From the NCBI GenBank assembly GCA_002104945.1, contig MCFH01000018.1, forward strand, positions 186,001 to 250,000: 64,000 nt of DNA, in the 5' to 3' direction. Below the pieces are notes generated by a model that was not told where the DNA came from, did no database searches, and was given only the letters and a program-made list of their open reading frames with translations. Origin of the DNA: Piromyces finnis. Lineage: Eukaryota > Neocallimastigomycota > Neocallimastigomycetes > Neocallimastigales > Neocallimastigaceae. Positions within the stretch are counted from its first letter, which is position 1; each line of letters opens with the position of its first letter. Of the stretch, positions 13,201 to 24,085 are shown piece after piece. The position numbers and the translations under genes are program-made.

Positions 13201-13985
13201 TATAAAGAATCATTAAAAAAAAAAAAAATCAATTAAACCTTAATATATCAAAATGCTTTAACAGATATATTATTTTTTTATAAATATAACTCTATATTTT
13301 ATCATTAAAACTAATATGTATAATTTAATCCTAATCTTTCAAAATTATTTACATAATATATAATATGAATATAAATATAATTAATTCTTTAAATGTTTTA
13401 AATTAAAAAAAAAAGGACAATAATTATATTAGAGTATAGTTATTATTGATTTAATTTCCAATAAAGCAGAATTATAAATAGTATTAGTTATACAAACCTT
13501 TCTTACTTATCATATTATTCTTCAATATTAATTCTTTATTTTTTTCCAACAGAAATTTTTATTTGTTTCAATATTTATTAAGAGTTCTGTTTAATTTTCA
13601 TTATATATATTATAAGGTTTAAGTTTTGGAATAAATTAATTAAATATATTTAGTTTTATTAGAATCAAGGTATAGATATGATATACTGGTAATTATTTAT
13701 GAAATACTAGATTTTTAAGTGGAATAAAAATATTTGAATTTCTTAGGAATTTCTCTAACTAAAAAAGAAAAGTTCCTTTAAAATCATGTTGAAAAAAAGT
13801 TTTTAAGAGATAATATCTATGTATATAATTATAATTAATTGGAATAAGCTGTATCAGAGCAGATCATCATTGTTGTTTAAATTCCTTGATATCAAATTTC
13901 ATTTGATAATTTTTTTTTAATTTTTTTTTAGACTAGGAAGATGATACACTTCTTTACATTATATTAGATGATAATACTTGATATA
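10226..13985. other. Gene-poor AT-rich region
   Basis: No protein gene is supported. It contains A/T homopolymers, a T-rich stretch with TTTTTG units (10760-11010), one island of ordinary base composition (11085-11372, listed separately) and, at 13676-13960, a moderately complex segment just before the (AAT)n tract that may be a decayed retroelement. Open frames here are short and of A/T-biased composition. Confidence 0.5.
11085..11372. other. Higher-complexity island A, possible dispersed repeat or noncoding RNA
   Basis: Embedded in T-rich DNA, this island has much more G and C than its surroundings (for example GGTAGACAGGGTCCAGAAG near 11108). A 64-codon open frame on the minus strand is not convincing as a gene. 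Its end, with ACTGAAGAA, a run of A, then TTCTATTTATAC and a T run (11318-11372), closely resembles the end of the island at 21195-21470. No known structural RNA was recognised. Confidence 0.35.
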
Positions 13986-14541
<556 letters not shown>

Positions 14542-14699
14542 TTTTCTTTTTTATTGGCATCAGATATTTTTATACTTTATTATTAATTTAATTAAAATTA
14601 TAATGGATGTTATAATGCAATAAAAATAAAAAAATAAAGATTAAAAAAATCTGTTTAAATAAACACAAATTAATAAAAATTGGGTATAATGTATTTTAG

Positions 14700-17600
14700 T
14701 AATTTTAATTAAAGAAAGCCACTATTATACTAAAGTACAATGATTGTATTTGACTTTCAATGGGATACCGAGCCAAAGATCAAAATTTTGTCATGGAACA
14801 AAATTATGATCTCCATTGGTTGCGCTGGCCCTCCTGGCCTGTCTTACTGTTTCTTCAGCATTGACGCTCTTGGATGTTGCTTCAAACCTTTTGAACATTG
14901 ACCATTGCTGGCCAATAGCAAAAGGCATGATTTTGGTTAGAAGTTCCGCGGTTACCGTCAAGAATGGTGTTCCTTCATTAGTACCAGATTGAATCTGACG
15001 CTTACAAAGTTCTTTCCATTCCCTTGAATTGTAATTAATATTGTTAAAACTTCTTCCCCCAAGAAGGAATTTAAATATTTTACTGCACACACTAGAATAA
15101 TCATACACATTAATATTCACCGGATTATTATAACTATTACTATCATTAACTAAATTACTATCTAAATTAGAATTATTATCTTCACTATTGCTATCATTAC
15201 TAGTATTATTATTTCTATAACTACTATTGTTATTATTACTATTTCTATTATTACTATTGTTACTATTACTATTGTTACTATTACTATTGTAATTATTATT
15301 ACTACTATTGTTACTATTACTATTGTAATTATTATTACTACTATTGTTACTATTACTATTGTAATTATTATTACTACTATTGTTACTATTACTATTAATG
15401 TTATTGCTATCTCTACTGATATTAACATTTTCATTATTATTGATAGGACTATTGGAATTACGTTGACTGAAAAAATTTAGTAGCTGGACTATGGAAACAT
15501 AATATTTAATACGGATATCTCTAAATGTTGGACAATCTAATAACCAATGTTTAATACTTTGATCTCCACACTTGCAACATGGACAGTAGTTAGGACAAAC
15601 TGGATCAACAAATTTAGCAGCTTTGGCAACTCTAGCATCCAACTTGTATCCGCTTCTTGCTTTCAATAGCCAGTAGAAGCCATAGGCAAACTCTGGATAT
15701 TCATAACATAATTTAATAAAATCTTTAGTTTCACTAAATTTATTATCATCATAATATTGCGCTTTGATTGAATTCCCTTTGAGATCTTTCCAATAAAAGT
15801 TTTTAATTGCTTTAATATCTCCATGTTTCTTTAGTTTTTTATCAAGTGTCCTACTTGATTTGCACCACGTGTATTTTCTAAATTTAGGAATGTAATTGAT
15901 AAGGTGTGAGATAATACAATTTGAGTTTTTCCATTTGTTAAAACATCTAACCTGAGCTAACGCACATTTGGCTGACAATGGAGGAATATTCAAATCTTTT
16001 GAAATAGAGTATAAAGATATAAACGATACAGCTTTATGAACTCCGGCAATCCATCGTATTCCTTTGTTAACATGCTTCTGAGCAATCCTAGACCTAGCTT
16101 TGTTGGATCCAAGTAATGGTGCAAAGTATGAAACTCTGCTAATCACTTGTGAGTTAAGTACTAGCTTTTTGAAAGGAATAGGAATATTAGGATTTCTTAA
16201 GAATTTACTGACTGAGAAAAGCCCTTTCAAAACCTTGTTATTAAGAGCTTTAATTACTGGTTTAAGGGACAAATTCTTATCAAATGGAACACCAAGATAA
16301 GTATAGCAATCAGTAGTTGGAATGGGTTGTCCTGCTAAGTAAAATGTTGGATCTCTCTTGTTCTGATTTTCTATTGATTCAGGACGAATCACCATCGTTG
16401 AACATTTCTGGATACCAAATTCCATTTCATTATACAAGGCCCATTCATTAACTCTTCTAAGCATCTTTTTTAAGCATCCTCTTGTTGGAGCACAAATAAC
16501 TATATCATCTGCAAAAAGTCCACCACAGCATCGAGTGTCACCTAAACTGACTCCTAGATCTTCGCACTCTTTAAATATATCATTAATAAAGAGATTAAAG
16601 AGAATAGGAGAAAGAGGGCATCCTTGACGGACTCCTTTCTTCACATCAAAAGATTTCGAGAATTGTCCATCTAATTTGACATTAGCCTTAGATGTTAAAT
16701 ATAAATTTTTGATAAATTGTAAACTCTTACCTCGAATTCCTAAACAATCTAATTTATGGAGAATATTACCGATTGGGACTGAATCGTATGCTTTCCTGAG
16801 ATCTAAAAAGGCCAAATATGTCTCTTTATTATCTAATTGACGTCTACGGCATATTTCTTGGATTGAAATGAAAAGACTGATACTTTCTTCCTTTTTTCGA
16901 AAACCAAATTGTTCAGGTCTAATGAAATTATTCTTTAAACCATATTCTGAGATTCTAGTGGTGACAATTTTGGAAATCAACTTAATACCATTATTAATAA
17001 GTGATATACCTCGATAGTTATCACAATCTGTCAAATCTCCCTTCTTAGGAATAGAAACAATACTGGATTCATTCCATGAGTTGGGGAAGTCTCCATCCCA
17101 AATACGGTTGAATAATTTAAGAATAAAATTTAAACCATGAGCATCATTATCTGAAGTGGTATTACCGGAAGAATTATTATCTGTAGCATTATTAGAATCA
17201 TTACTTGATGGAATTAATGCTTTGTAAAATTCAATTGGAATACCATCCGGACCTGATGCTTTATAATTTGGAGTAGTGAGGATAGCTGACTTGACTTCAT
17301 CAATACTAATATCTTGGTTGATATCCCACTCATCAAGCATAGGAAGTGAAAAACGTTTATTCATTGGTTCTTCATACCAATGCTCCAAATCAAGACTTAC
17401 ACCACTTGGATCTGATGCAAGGTTTTCGAAATGATCATGCCACACTTCAAGTTGTTCTTCCGTAGCAACAACTAATTCTCCATTTTTATTTTTAATTGGT
17501 TGAGCAATAAAGAAAGAATCTTTTCCAATTTTTGCAGTTTTCTTGATCCATTTCCTGGCCTTCTTAGGATTATGACTCTTCATATACTCACATCCTGTTT

Positions 17601-19490
17601 TAATCCAATGAAGATATTCTTGTTTCCTAAATTCATTACATCTTTTGTGGATGTAATCAATGAGCTTACGGTAGATTTTAATTCTTTTAATAAATTCATC
17701 TATATCATAAATTCTTTCTTTTTTAAATCTCTTATACAACTTCATTTTGATTTTTTGAAGATTAAAAATTTGTTGTGAAATATGAAATGAAGACTTTATA
17801 ACATTATTTGCTGAGGTAATACTGAGCTCGTCTGCAATTGAAAAAGCAGTTGAAGTAAACTCTTTGGAAAGTTCATCTGTTGAAACATTAGGATCGTTGA
17901 ATTTTGCTGAAAGTATTTGGAATTTATTATGACTGAGAATAGATTCCTTTTCCTCAATACATTTTAATCTATTCCATTTCAGAATTTTCTTAGGAACATT
18001 AAAGTCAATAGAAAAATCATCCATAGGAATAATTTTACCATTAATAAGAAGTGGCTTATGGTCTGATACAGGATAAAAATTATTTATAAATGATGCTGAG
18101 TGAATAAGATCTTTCATCTTCGAATTGATAAGAGCATGGTCAATGTCGGAAGATTGATCACCTCGAGTCCAAGAGATAGTAGACCCTCTAAGCGGAAGAA
18201 TTTCCCAATCTCCTAATCCATTAGTTGATAACCAGTTGGATAATTTTACTTTAGACATATTAAAATCACCAACAAGAATCGATGGATGGGATGAATGAGT
18301 TTGTAACCACAAGCGAACTTCTAACTTTGCATGATCAACATAGATGTTGTGATGACTATGAGGCATATAAACATTTCCAATCGAGCATTTGAATCTATTC
18401 CAGAGACTAAAAGTATAAATAGAAATAATATACTTTCCAGAGAAGTTTTCAAGTGAGGCTTGACACGAATTGTGAAAACCTAAATATAAACCTCTCATTC
18501 CAGGAACTGATTCGTCAGCTTTCTTGAAAAAGTGTCTATAGTTTCGCAAAGTAACACGACAAGGATAATCTGTATTCGATCCAGAACCATTACCAGTTTC
18601 TTGGAAACATAAAAATAATGGTTTGAAAATAGCTGTGAAATAGCTAATGCTATCTCTCTTTTCGTGATTCCACCCATTGGTGTTCCAACTAAGACAAAAA
18701 GAAAAGTTATCAGGCTTGTTGGATGAGGAAGAATCGTTGCTATTATTATTATTATTAAAGTCATCGTTATTAATGGATGATGCATCAGAGGAATAAGTAG
18801 AACTATTATTAGATGGCTGTGAAACTGAAGAACTATCAACTATTGAACTGTTATCAGAGTTGATAGAACTATTAGAATTAATTGTTGAATGTTGAGATTG
18901 AAATTGTGTTTGCTGTAGATCTGGAATATTTTCATGATGGAAAACTTGTTGAAGATCTTGTTGAAGATCGGATTGTTGATGAGATTGTTGAACTGATTGT
19001 TGAAATGATTGTTGAAATGATTGTTGAATAGAATGTTGATATTTATTAGAAACTAAAATTTTACGTTTGAGAGTGGAAAAAGTGTATTTGTGATTCCTTC
19101 TACTACGAGCTGAAAAGGAAATTGAGGTAACTGAAAGTTTCTTCTTTAATATGTGTAAGATTTTAATACAATCTTTTGATGAACCATGAACCTTGACTAA
19201 GAAAAAGTGATCATTGAAAGTCTGAAAATATTTAACACTAATAACTGAATTAAATTTATCTTCTAGAATAACCTCGAGTTTTTCCCATAGCATATTTACT
19301 GACCATGATCGAATACCACGGATAAAGAAGGAGCGAATATTATCTAAGGGGATACCATAAGACCGGGTACCACATCTGATATAATTCTTATCTTTAATAT
19401 AAAGGACTGACATGATAATAAATTCTAATTAAAAAATATTGAATATAAAATAAATACTAATAAAAATTATAAATATAACGTATATGGAAA
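14700..19490 (-). mobile_element. Full-length LINE (non-LTR retrotransposon)
   Basis: A single long uninterrupted ORF (14791-19413) with endonuclease, reverse transcriptase and C-terminal zinc knuckle, plus short flanks. Boundaries are approximate. The 3' flank contains the palindrome TACAATCATTGTA (around 14735-14750), and the fragment at 23931 also reaches CAAATACAAT before its tail. The 5' leader includes a CT repeat near 19498-19512. No target-site duplication could be fixed by eye. Base composition is clearly richer in G and C than the flanks, as expected of a mobile element. The intact frame suggests recent insertion and possible competence. Confidence 0.88.
14791..19413 (-). CDS. LINE polyprotein: RNA-binding-like N-term, AP endonuclease, reverse transcriptase, zinc knuckle
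   Basis: The protein has 1540 residues. Residues 1-120 form a small folded-looking domain, possibly nucleic-acid binding (not certain). A Gln-rich repeat (about 128-160) and an Asn/Ser linker (170-235) follow. The apurinic-like endonuclease starts near 238 (LSWNTNGW; QETG at 271-274; GDFNMSK; SDHKPLL). The reverse transcriptase shows LDLRKAYDSVP (near 870), GVRQGCPLSPILFNLFIND, and the catalytic FADDIVI near 967. A CCHC-type knuckle (CPNYCPCCKCGDQSIKHWLLDC) sits near 1273-1295. After it lies a 12-residue Asn/Ser/Tyr repeat (36-bp unit, three copies, around 15290-15400). Layout is that of an APE-type LINE with one ORF. It nicks target DNA and primes reverse transcription there. No frameshift or stop is present, so the copy may be active. 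Confidence 0.93.
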   Translation of the reverse strand: MSVLYIKDKNYIRCGTRSYGIPLDNIRSFFIRGIRSWSVNMLWEKLEVILEDKFNSVISVKYFQTFNDHFFLVKVHGSSKDCIKILHILKKKLSVTSISFSARSRRNHKYTFSTLKRKILVSNKYQHSIQQSFQQSFQQSVQQSHQQSDLQQDLQQVFHHENIPDLQQTQFQSQHSTINSNSSINSDNSSIVDSSSVSQPSNNSSTYSSDASSINNDDFNNNNNSNDSSSSNKPDNFSFCLSWNTNGWNHEKRDSISYFTAIFKPLFLCFQETGNGSGSNTDYPCRVTLRNYRHFFKKADESVPGMRGLYLGFHNSCQASLENFSGKYIISIYTFSLWNRFKCSIGNVYMPHSHHNIYVDHAKLEVRLWLQTHSSHPSILVGDFNMSKVKLSNWLSTNGLGDWEILPLRGSTISWTRGDQSSDIDHALINSKMKDLIHSASFINNFYPVSDHKPLLINGKIIPMDDFSIDFNVPKKILKWNRLKCIEEKESILSHNKFQILSAKFNDPNVSTDELSKEFTSTAFSIADELSITSANNVIKSSFHISQQIFNLQKIKMKLYKRFKKERIYDIDEFIKRIKIYRKLIDYIHKRCNEFRKQEYLHWIKTGCEYMKSHNPKKARKWIKKTAKIGKDSFFIAQPIKNKNGELVVATEEQLEVWHDHFENLASDPSGVSLDLEHWYEEPMNKRFSLPMLDEWDINQDISIDEVKSAILTTPNYKASGPDGIPIEFYKALIPSSNDSNNATDNNSSGNTTSDNDAHGLNFILKLFNRIWDGDFPNSWNESSIVSIPKKGDLTDCDNYRGISLINNGIKLISKIVTTRISEYGLKNNFIRPEQFGFRKKEESISLFISIQEICRRRQLDNKETYLAFLDLRKAYDSVPIGNILHKLDCLGIRGKSLQFIKNLYLTSKANVKLDGQFSKSFDVKKGVRQGCPLSPILFNLFINDIFKECEDLGVSLGDTRCCGGLFADDIVICAPTRGCLKKMLRRVNEWALYNEMEFGIQKCSTMVIRPESIENQNKRDPTFYLAGQPIPTTDCYTYLGVPFDKNLSLKPVIKALNNKVLKGLFSVSKFLRNPNIPIPFKKLVLNSQVISRVSYFAPLLGSNKARSRIAQKHVNKGIRWIAGVHKAVSFISLYSISKDLNIPPLSAKCALAQVRCFNKWKNSNCIISHLINYIPKFRKYTWCKSSRTLDKKLKKHGDIKAIKNFYWKDLKGNSIKAQYYDDNKFSETKDFIKLCYEYPEFAYGFYWLLKARSGYKLDARVAKAAKFVDPVCPNYCPCCKCGDQSIKHWLLDCPTFRDIRIKYYVSIVQLLNFFSQRNSNSPINNNENVNISRDSNNINSNSNNSSNNNYNSNSNNSSNNNYNSNSNNSSNNNYNSNSNNSNSNNSNNRNSNNNNSSYRNNNTSNDSNSEDNNSNLDSNLVNDSNSYNNPVNINVYDYSSVCSKIFKFLLGGRSFNNINYNSREWKELCKRQIQSGTNEGTPFLTVTAELLTKIMPFAIGQQWSMFKRFEATSKSVNAEETVRQARRASATNGDHNFVP

Positions 19491-19709
19491 AAATCTGTCT
19501 CTCTCTCTCTTCTTAAAAGTACTGGATAGTACAAAAATTGTTACGATGCTTTGTTTAAAGTTTCTTTTTTTTTTTGAATTCTAGTTGTTAACTTTTTTTA
19601 AAAATTCTAGTTTTGGTTTGTTGTTAGTAAATTCGATTCGCTTTTTGACACTAAACTTGTTTGACTTTACTTATCATTAAATATTTAAATTTGTAAAAAT
19701 TTGAATCAA

Positions 19710-20235
19710 GAATGTCGACACCAGAAAGCTTGTGAATAGCATTTTTACATGATGTAGAGTGAATCAGTCTCTTACAAGAACAATACAACAATAGCTACAT
19801 AAATATAAAAATACAATGCAAATGCTAAAGTTGACTACATTGGATTCTTACAAGAGAAGAGTAGTACTACAAGAATACATGAATAAAAGAAAAAATACAG
19901 CAACAAAATGTATTACTCTTCTAATTAAATACTATACAAACTTACCTGAATATCAAACATTCAACTTATTCATCAAATACTTAAATTCGATGGATAAATG
20001 TTTTTTAATCGCTCAGTACCATGAGCTTAGTCCTAATAATTTTCCCTTAAAGACTAACCAAGCATCCATTGCGCAATACTTGGATTTAATTCTTCCTACT
20101 CTCTCAGTACCATGAGCATGAGTAGACCCCCTTGAGAAACTACATTTATTAAATAAATGAAGGCACGTTTCCAAGAGGGCACCAAGCATCCATTGCGCAA
20201 TACTTGGATTTAATTCTTTCTACTCTCTCAGTACT
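19710..20235. other. Unclassified segment with one short ORF and a direct repeat
   Basis: Composition is less AT-biased than the surroundings. A plus-strand frame from the ATG at 19816 to 20115 (99 codons) has no family I recognise. The minus strand also has short frames, including one reading GTERVGRIKSKYCAMDAW. A segment of about 47 bases (ACCAAGCATCCATTGCGCAA and onward to TCTCAGTAC) occurs at 20057-20111 and again at 20188-20235. The segment lies between a LINE 5' flank and a LINE relic, so it is probably mobile-element debris. Which strand was coding is undecided. Confidence 0.3.
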
Positions 20236-20437
20236 GCAAAGTTCTTTCCATTCCCTTAAATTGGAATTGATATTGTTAAAACTTCTTCCCCAAGAAGGAA
20301 TTTAAATACTTTACTACACACACTAAAATAATCATACACATTAATATTCACTGAATTATTATGTTCCTTCAAATGTTTTTGTTCCGCTTTATTTGTAGCT
20401 TATCATAAGCTAAAGTTCCACCAAGAAGGAACGTTTT
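20236..20437 (-). pseudogene. LINE C-terminal fragment, rearranged
   Basis: On the minus strand, bases 20437-20362 encode a piece like FLLGGTLAYDKLQI, matching the copy at 2260-2330. Bases 20361-20236 encode a piece like VNINVYDYFSVCSKVFKFLL, matching the intact LINE protein around 15010-15125. In the intact protein the second motif precedes the first, so the order here is inverted or duplicated. Frameshifts are present. It is a non-functional relic. Confidence 0.75.
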
Positions 20438-21194
20438 CATTTGATTATAAATATTTAAAGTATTATTTTTCTTAAATAAAATTTTTAAATAACTTCTTGA
20501 TAGTATATAAACACACTTTATAAAATTTATCTGTTAAAACTGTACTAATAATTAATTTAGAATTATACATATTGATTACCACAATCATGTACAATTCAAC
20601 TAAAATTCTTTACATACATTTAGTAAAAGTACAAATTATTATAAATTTAAAATTAATAATTATTCCCTTTTCTCTACTTAATTATTTTTCTAAAAAAAAG
20701 AAATAAAGCACCTTTTAAATAAAAATTATTAAAAATTTCCATTTACAATTTTTCTTTCTTTCAAGTAAAACACTTTTTTTCTAAAGTATTTTAAATCAAC
20801 ACACTTAATTCCTAAAAATTTACACATACACATTATATATTCAAATAATATTAAAATCTTCTTTTAGTTATTTTTTGGTTAATTTAATAAAATAAAGCTT
20901 TTTTAATTTTTTTTTATTTATTCATTTATTTTTTCTTTTTATAGTCTATTTATTCTATATTTTTAATATTTAATTTATTCTATTTTTTATTTTTTGTTTT
21001 ATTTTACTTTTTTTTATTTTTGTTTTTATTTTTTAGTTTTTATTTTTTTTAAAAAAAACAGCAATAATAATAGCTTTGTTTATCCTTTTTTTGGATATTC
21101 TCTTTAATTTTTATTTTGTTTTTTGTTGTATTATAGCTTTTTATTTCAACGAACTAAATTCAGCAGAAAACTTTAGAAATATCATTTTCTTCTT

Positions 21195-21470
21195 CTTTTT
21201 CCTTTTGGCAATTAAACTTCCAGCAGATAGAAATTAAGTTAGAGAATCCTAAGGAACCTTCCATCCGACATCTAATTAGCTTTTCAAAAGTCAAGGAGGA
21301 GAGATAATTTTACGTTTTACACATAGCTTTTTTCAGTTCTTAATTTTATTTTTTATTCTTCAGGGAAAATCATCCCTTATTAAGTTTTATTTTTTTATTA
21401 AAACTTAAGAGTTTATAAAAAACTGAAGAACAAAAATAATGCTTCCTTCCTTCTCTATTTATACTTTTTT
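21195..21470. other. Higher-complexity island B, possible dispersed repeat or noncoding RNA
   Basis: Like island A at 11085, it follows T-rich DNA and ends with ACTGAAGAACAAAAATAAT, then TTCTCTATTTATAC and a T run. It also contains an inverted repeat (TTAAGTTTTA at about 21380 against TAAAACTTAA at about 21399) that could fold into a hairpin. No open frame of useful length is present. Confidence 0.35.
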
Positions 21471-22932
21471 TGTTATTTTTGTTTTTTGTTTCACATTAAC
21501 TGTGTTATGTGGTTACATATAACTGTAATAATTAATATATGTTTTAATATAATATCAATTAAAATTCCATGGCTTTGATAAAAAAATACATATTATTAAA
21601 AAAAAAATAAATATAAAATTTAAAAAAATAAATAAAAATAAAATAAAAAATTAATATTTTTTTTAGATGATAATTTTTATTTGTCATACCGTTAAATTAA
21701 TTTTATTTGTCTAATTTTTTTTAAAACCATTTAATTTTTAAAATATTAATATTAATATATAAATTTAAGATGGATGTTTTATTAAACCTTCCTAAAAAGG
21801 ATAATGTTAAAACTTTTTACTTTTCATTTTAATTAAAATTTTAGATTTTAATGTAAAATTTTAATTTGATATAAAACAGTAATGATGTTTATGTAATTCG
21901 GCTATTTACTATATTACAAAAAATAAATATTTATAATAATATTAAATACATATACAAACTTTTTCTTTTTTAATGTTCATATAAAATAAAAATTATATAA
22001 AAATATAGCCTTTAACTATAATATTTTTATAAATAATAAATAAAAAAAGAATTAATCTATTATTTATTATAATTATTTAAGACAGCAAAATAAATTACTC
22101 TAATATTATTTTAAAAATAGTTAAAAAAAATTGTCGATCTTTTATATAAATAAAAAAAAAAATTTAAAATTGGTGGTTTAAAATCAAGAGTTTAATTATT
22201 AAAGTTTGGATGCCGCAAAATTTAATTATCTTTGTACAATTTTTAAAACATAATTTATATCTTATATTATTAATTAGAAACCATTAAACCAAAGAGCAAT
22301 CGTTACTTTATGATGAATGAACCATAATAGGAAATACCTTAAATTAAAATATTAATGCTAATAATTATAAATTAAAATATTAAATGATAGTGAATCAAGA
22401 ATGAATATCTTTTTTAAAAATTATTTTATAATAATAATTATTAAAACAATAATAATAATGGATGTAAAAAAAAAATATTTATTAAAGTTAAATATTATCA
22501 TTTATACTTTCTATAATGATACATGTAACCCTTCTTAGTAGAAAATAAAATTTTAATATTAAAATATAAAACTTAATATTTATAATTTTTAACCATGAAT
22601 TTGATAAAAAATTACTAATATTTAGTTTAGTCATTTTGTAAATATTTTTAAAGAAAAGTAGAATACCAAATCTTTAGTTAGAGTTTTTTTTTTTTTTTGA
22701 AAAAAAATATTATTTGTCAATTATGTATATAATAATATAACAATAAAACGGCAGATTTTACTCTTTTAAATTGAAATTAATAAATTCTATTTAAATATGA
22801 AATAATACACTATAATAATTATTAATAAAATAAAATTAATCATAAATAATTATTTTTTTTTTACTTTAGAATAAATATTCTTCATAAATGGTTTTCTCTA
22901 CTATTTATTTTACTAATCTTTGATATAAACCA

Positions 22933-22999
22933 TATAAATATATAAATATATAAATATATAAATATATAAATATATAAATATATAAATATATAAATATAT
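22933..22999. repeat. Octamer tandem repeat (TATAAATA)n
   Basis: About eight copies of an 8-bp unit, nearly perfect. Confidence 0.9.
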
Positions 23000-23569
23000 A
23001 TTTTTATAGCAAACAAACAAACAAAAAATACCTATTCATTCTTATTTTCTTAAACTTATGAAGCTCTTTTTATAGTATTACTCAATCTATATCATGTTTC
23101 ATACTTTAATTAAATTATTGACAAGTAGATATAATTTTAAAAAAATTAATATATCTGTTATATAGTAGTTAACCAATAAAATCATGGCGTTATGATTGAC
23201 TATAATACATCAAATGAATTAAATAATTTATTATAGATATATCATATATTTATCATACATTTTATTCATTTTTTGTATACATTAAATGTTTTTATTTAAA
23301 AGATTTAAATGGAATATCATCTTTTTTTATTATAACATAAAGAGAATAGATATAATTTATAAATTCTATTTTTGTTATTATTTTAATAAATATCCTATAC
23401 TTTGAGATTTCTGATGTAAAAACTATTAATTCTTTCTAAAAAAAATAAACCTTTTTTTTAAATGCAGCAAATATTATAAAAACATTATTATATTAATTTT
23501 AATTTTGATACTTTTGTTACCTAATACATAAAAAAAAAATTGAAAAACTTAAATTTAATCCTAAAACAA

Positions 23570-23916
<347 letters not shown>

Positions 23917-24085
23917 TAATTATATATTGTATTTGAACAAAATTAGGATTTCCATTGGTTATACTAGCTCTACTGGCCTGTTTCACTGTTTGTTATTTAG
24001 CCATTAATTGTTGACCAATAACATAAATTATAATTTTGTGATTAGAAGTTCCTCAGTAACCTTCAAAAATAGTGCTACTTTATAA
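23917..24085 (-). pseudogene. LINE 3'-terminal fragment followed by (TTA)n tail
   Basis: Minus-strand sequence matches the end of the intact LINE ORF (14791-14960). It encodes the region corresponding to ELLTKIMPFAIGQQW and RRASATNGDHNF with substitutions and small gaps. The match ends at about 23931, then a short AT segment and the long (TTA)n array follow. The copy is severely 5'-truncated and non-functional. It belongs to the same subfamily as the intact element. Confidence 0.8.

Noticed and set aside
10226-13985. tRNA or spliceosomal RNA genes in the AT-rich spacers
   Set aside because: I looked for tRNA B-box-like GGTTCNANNCC and U6/U2 core sequences in this and the other spacers and saw none that held up.
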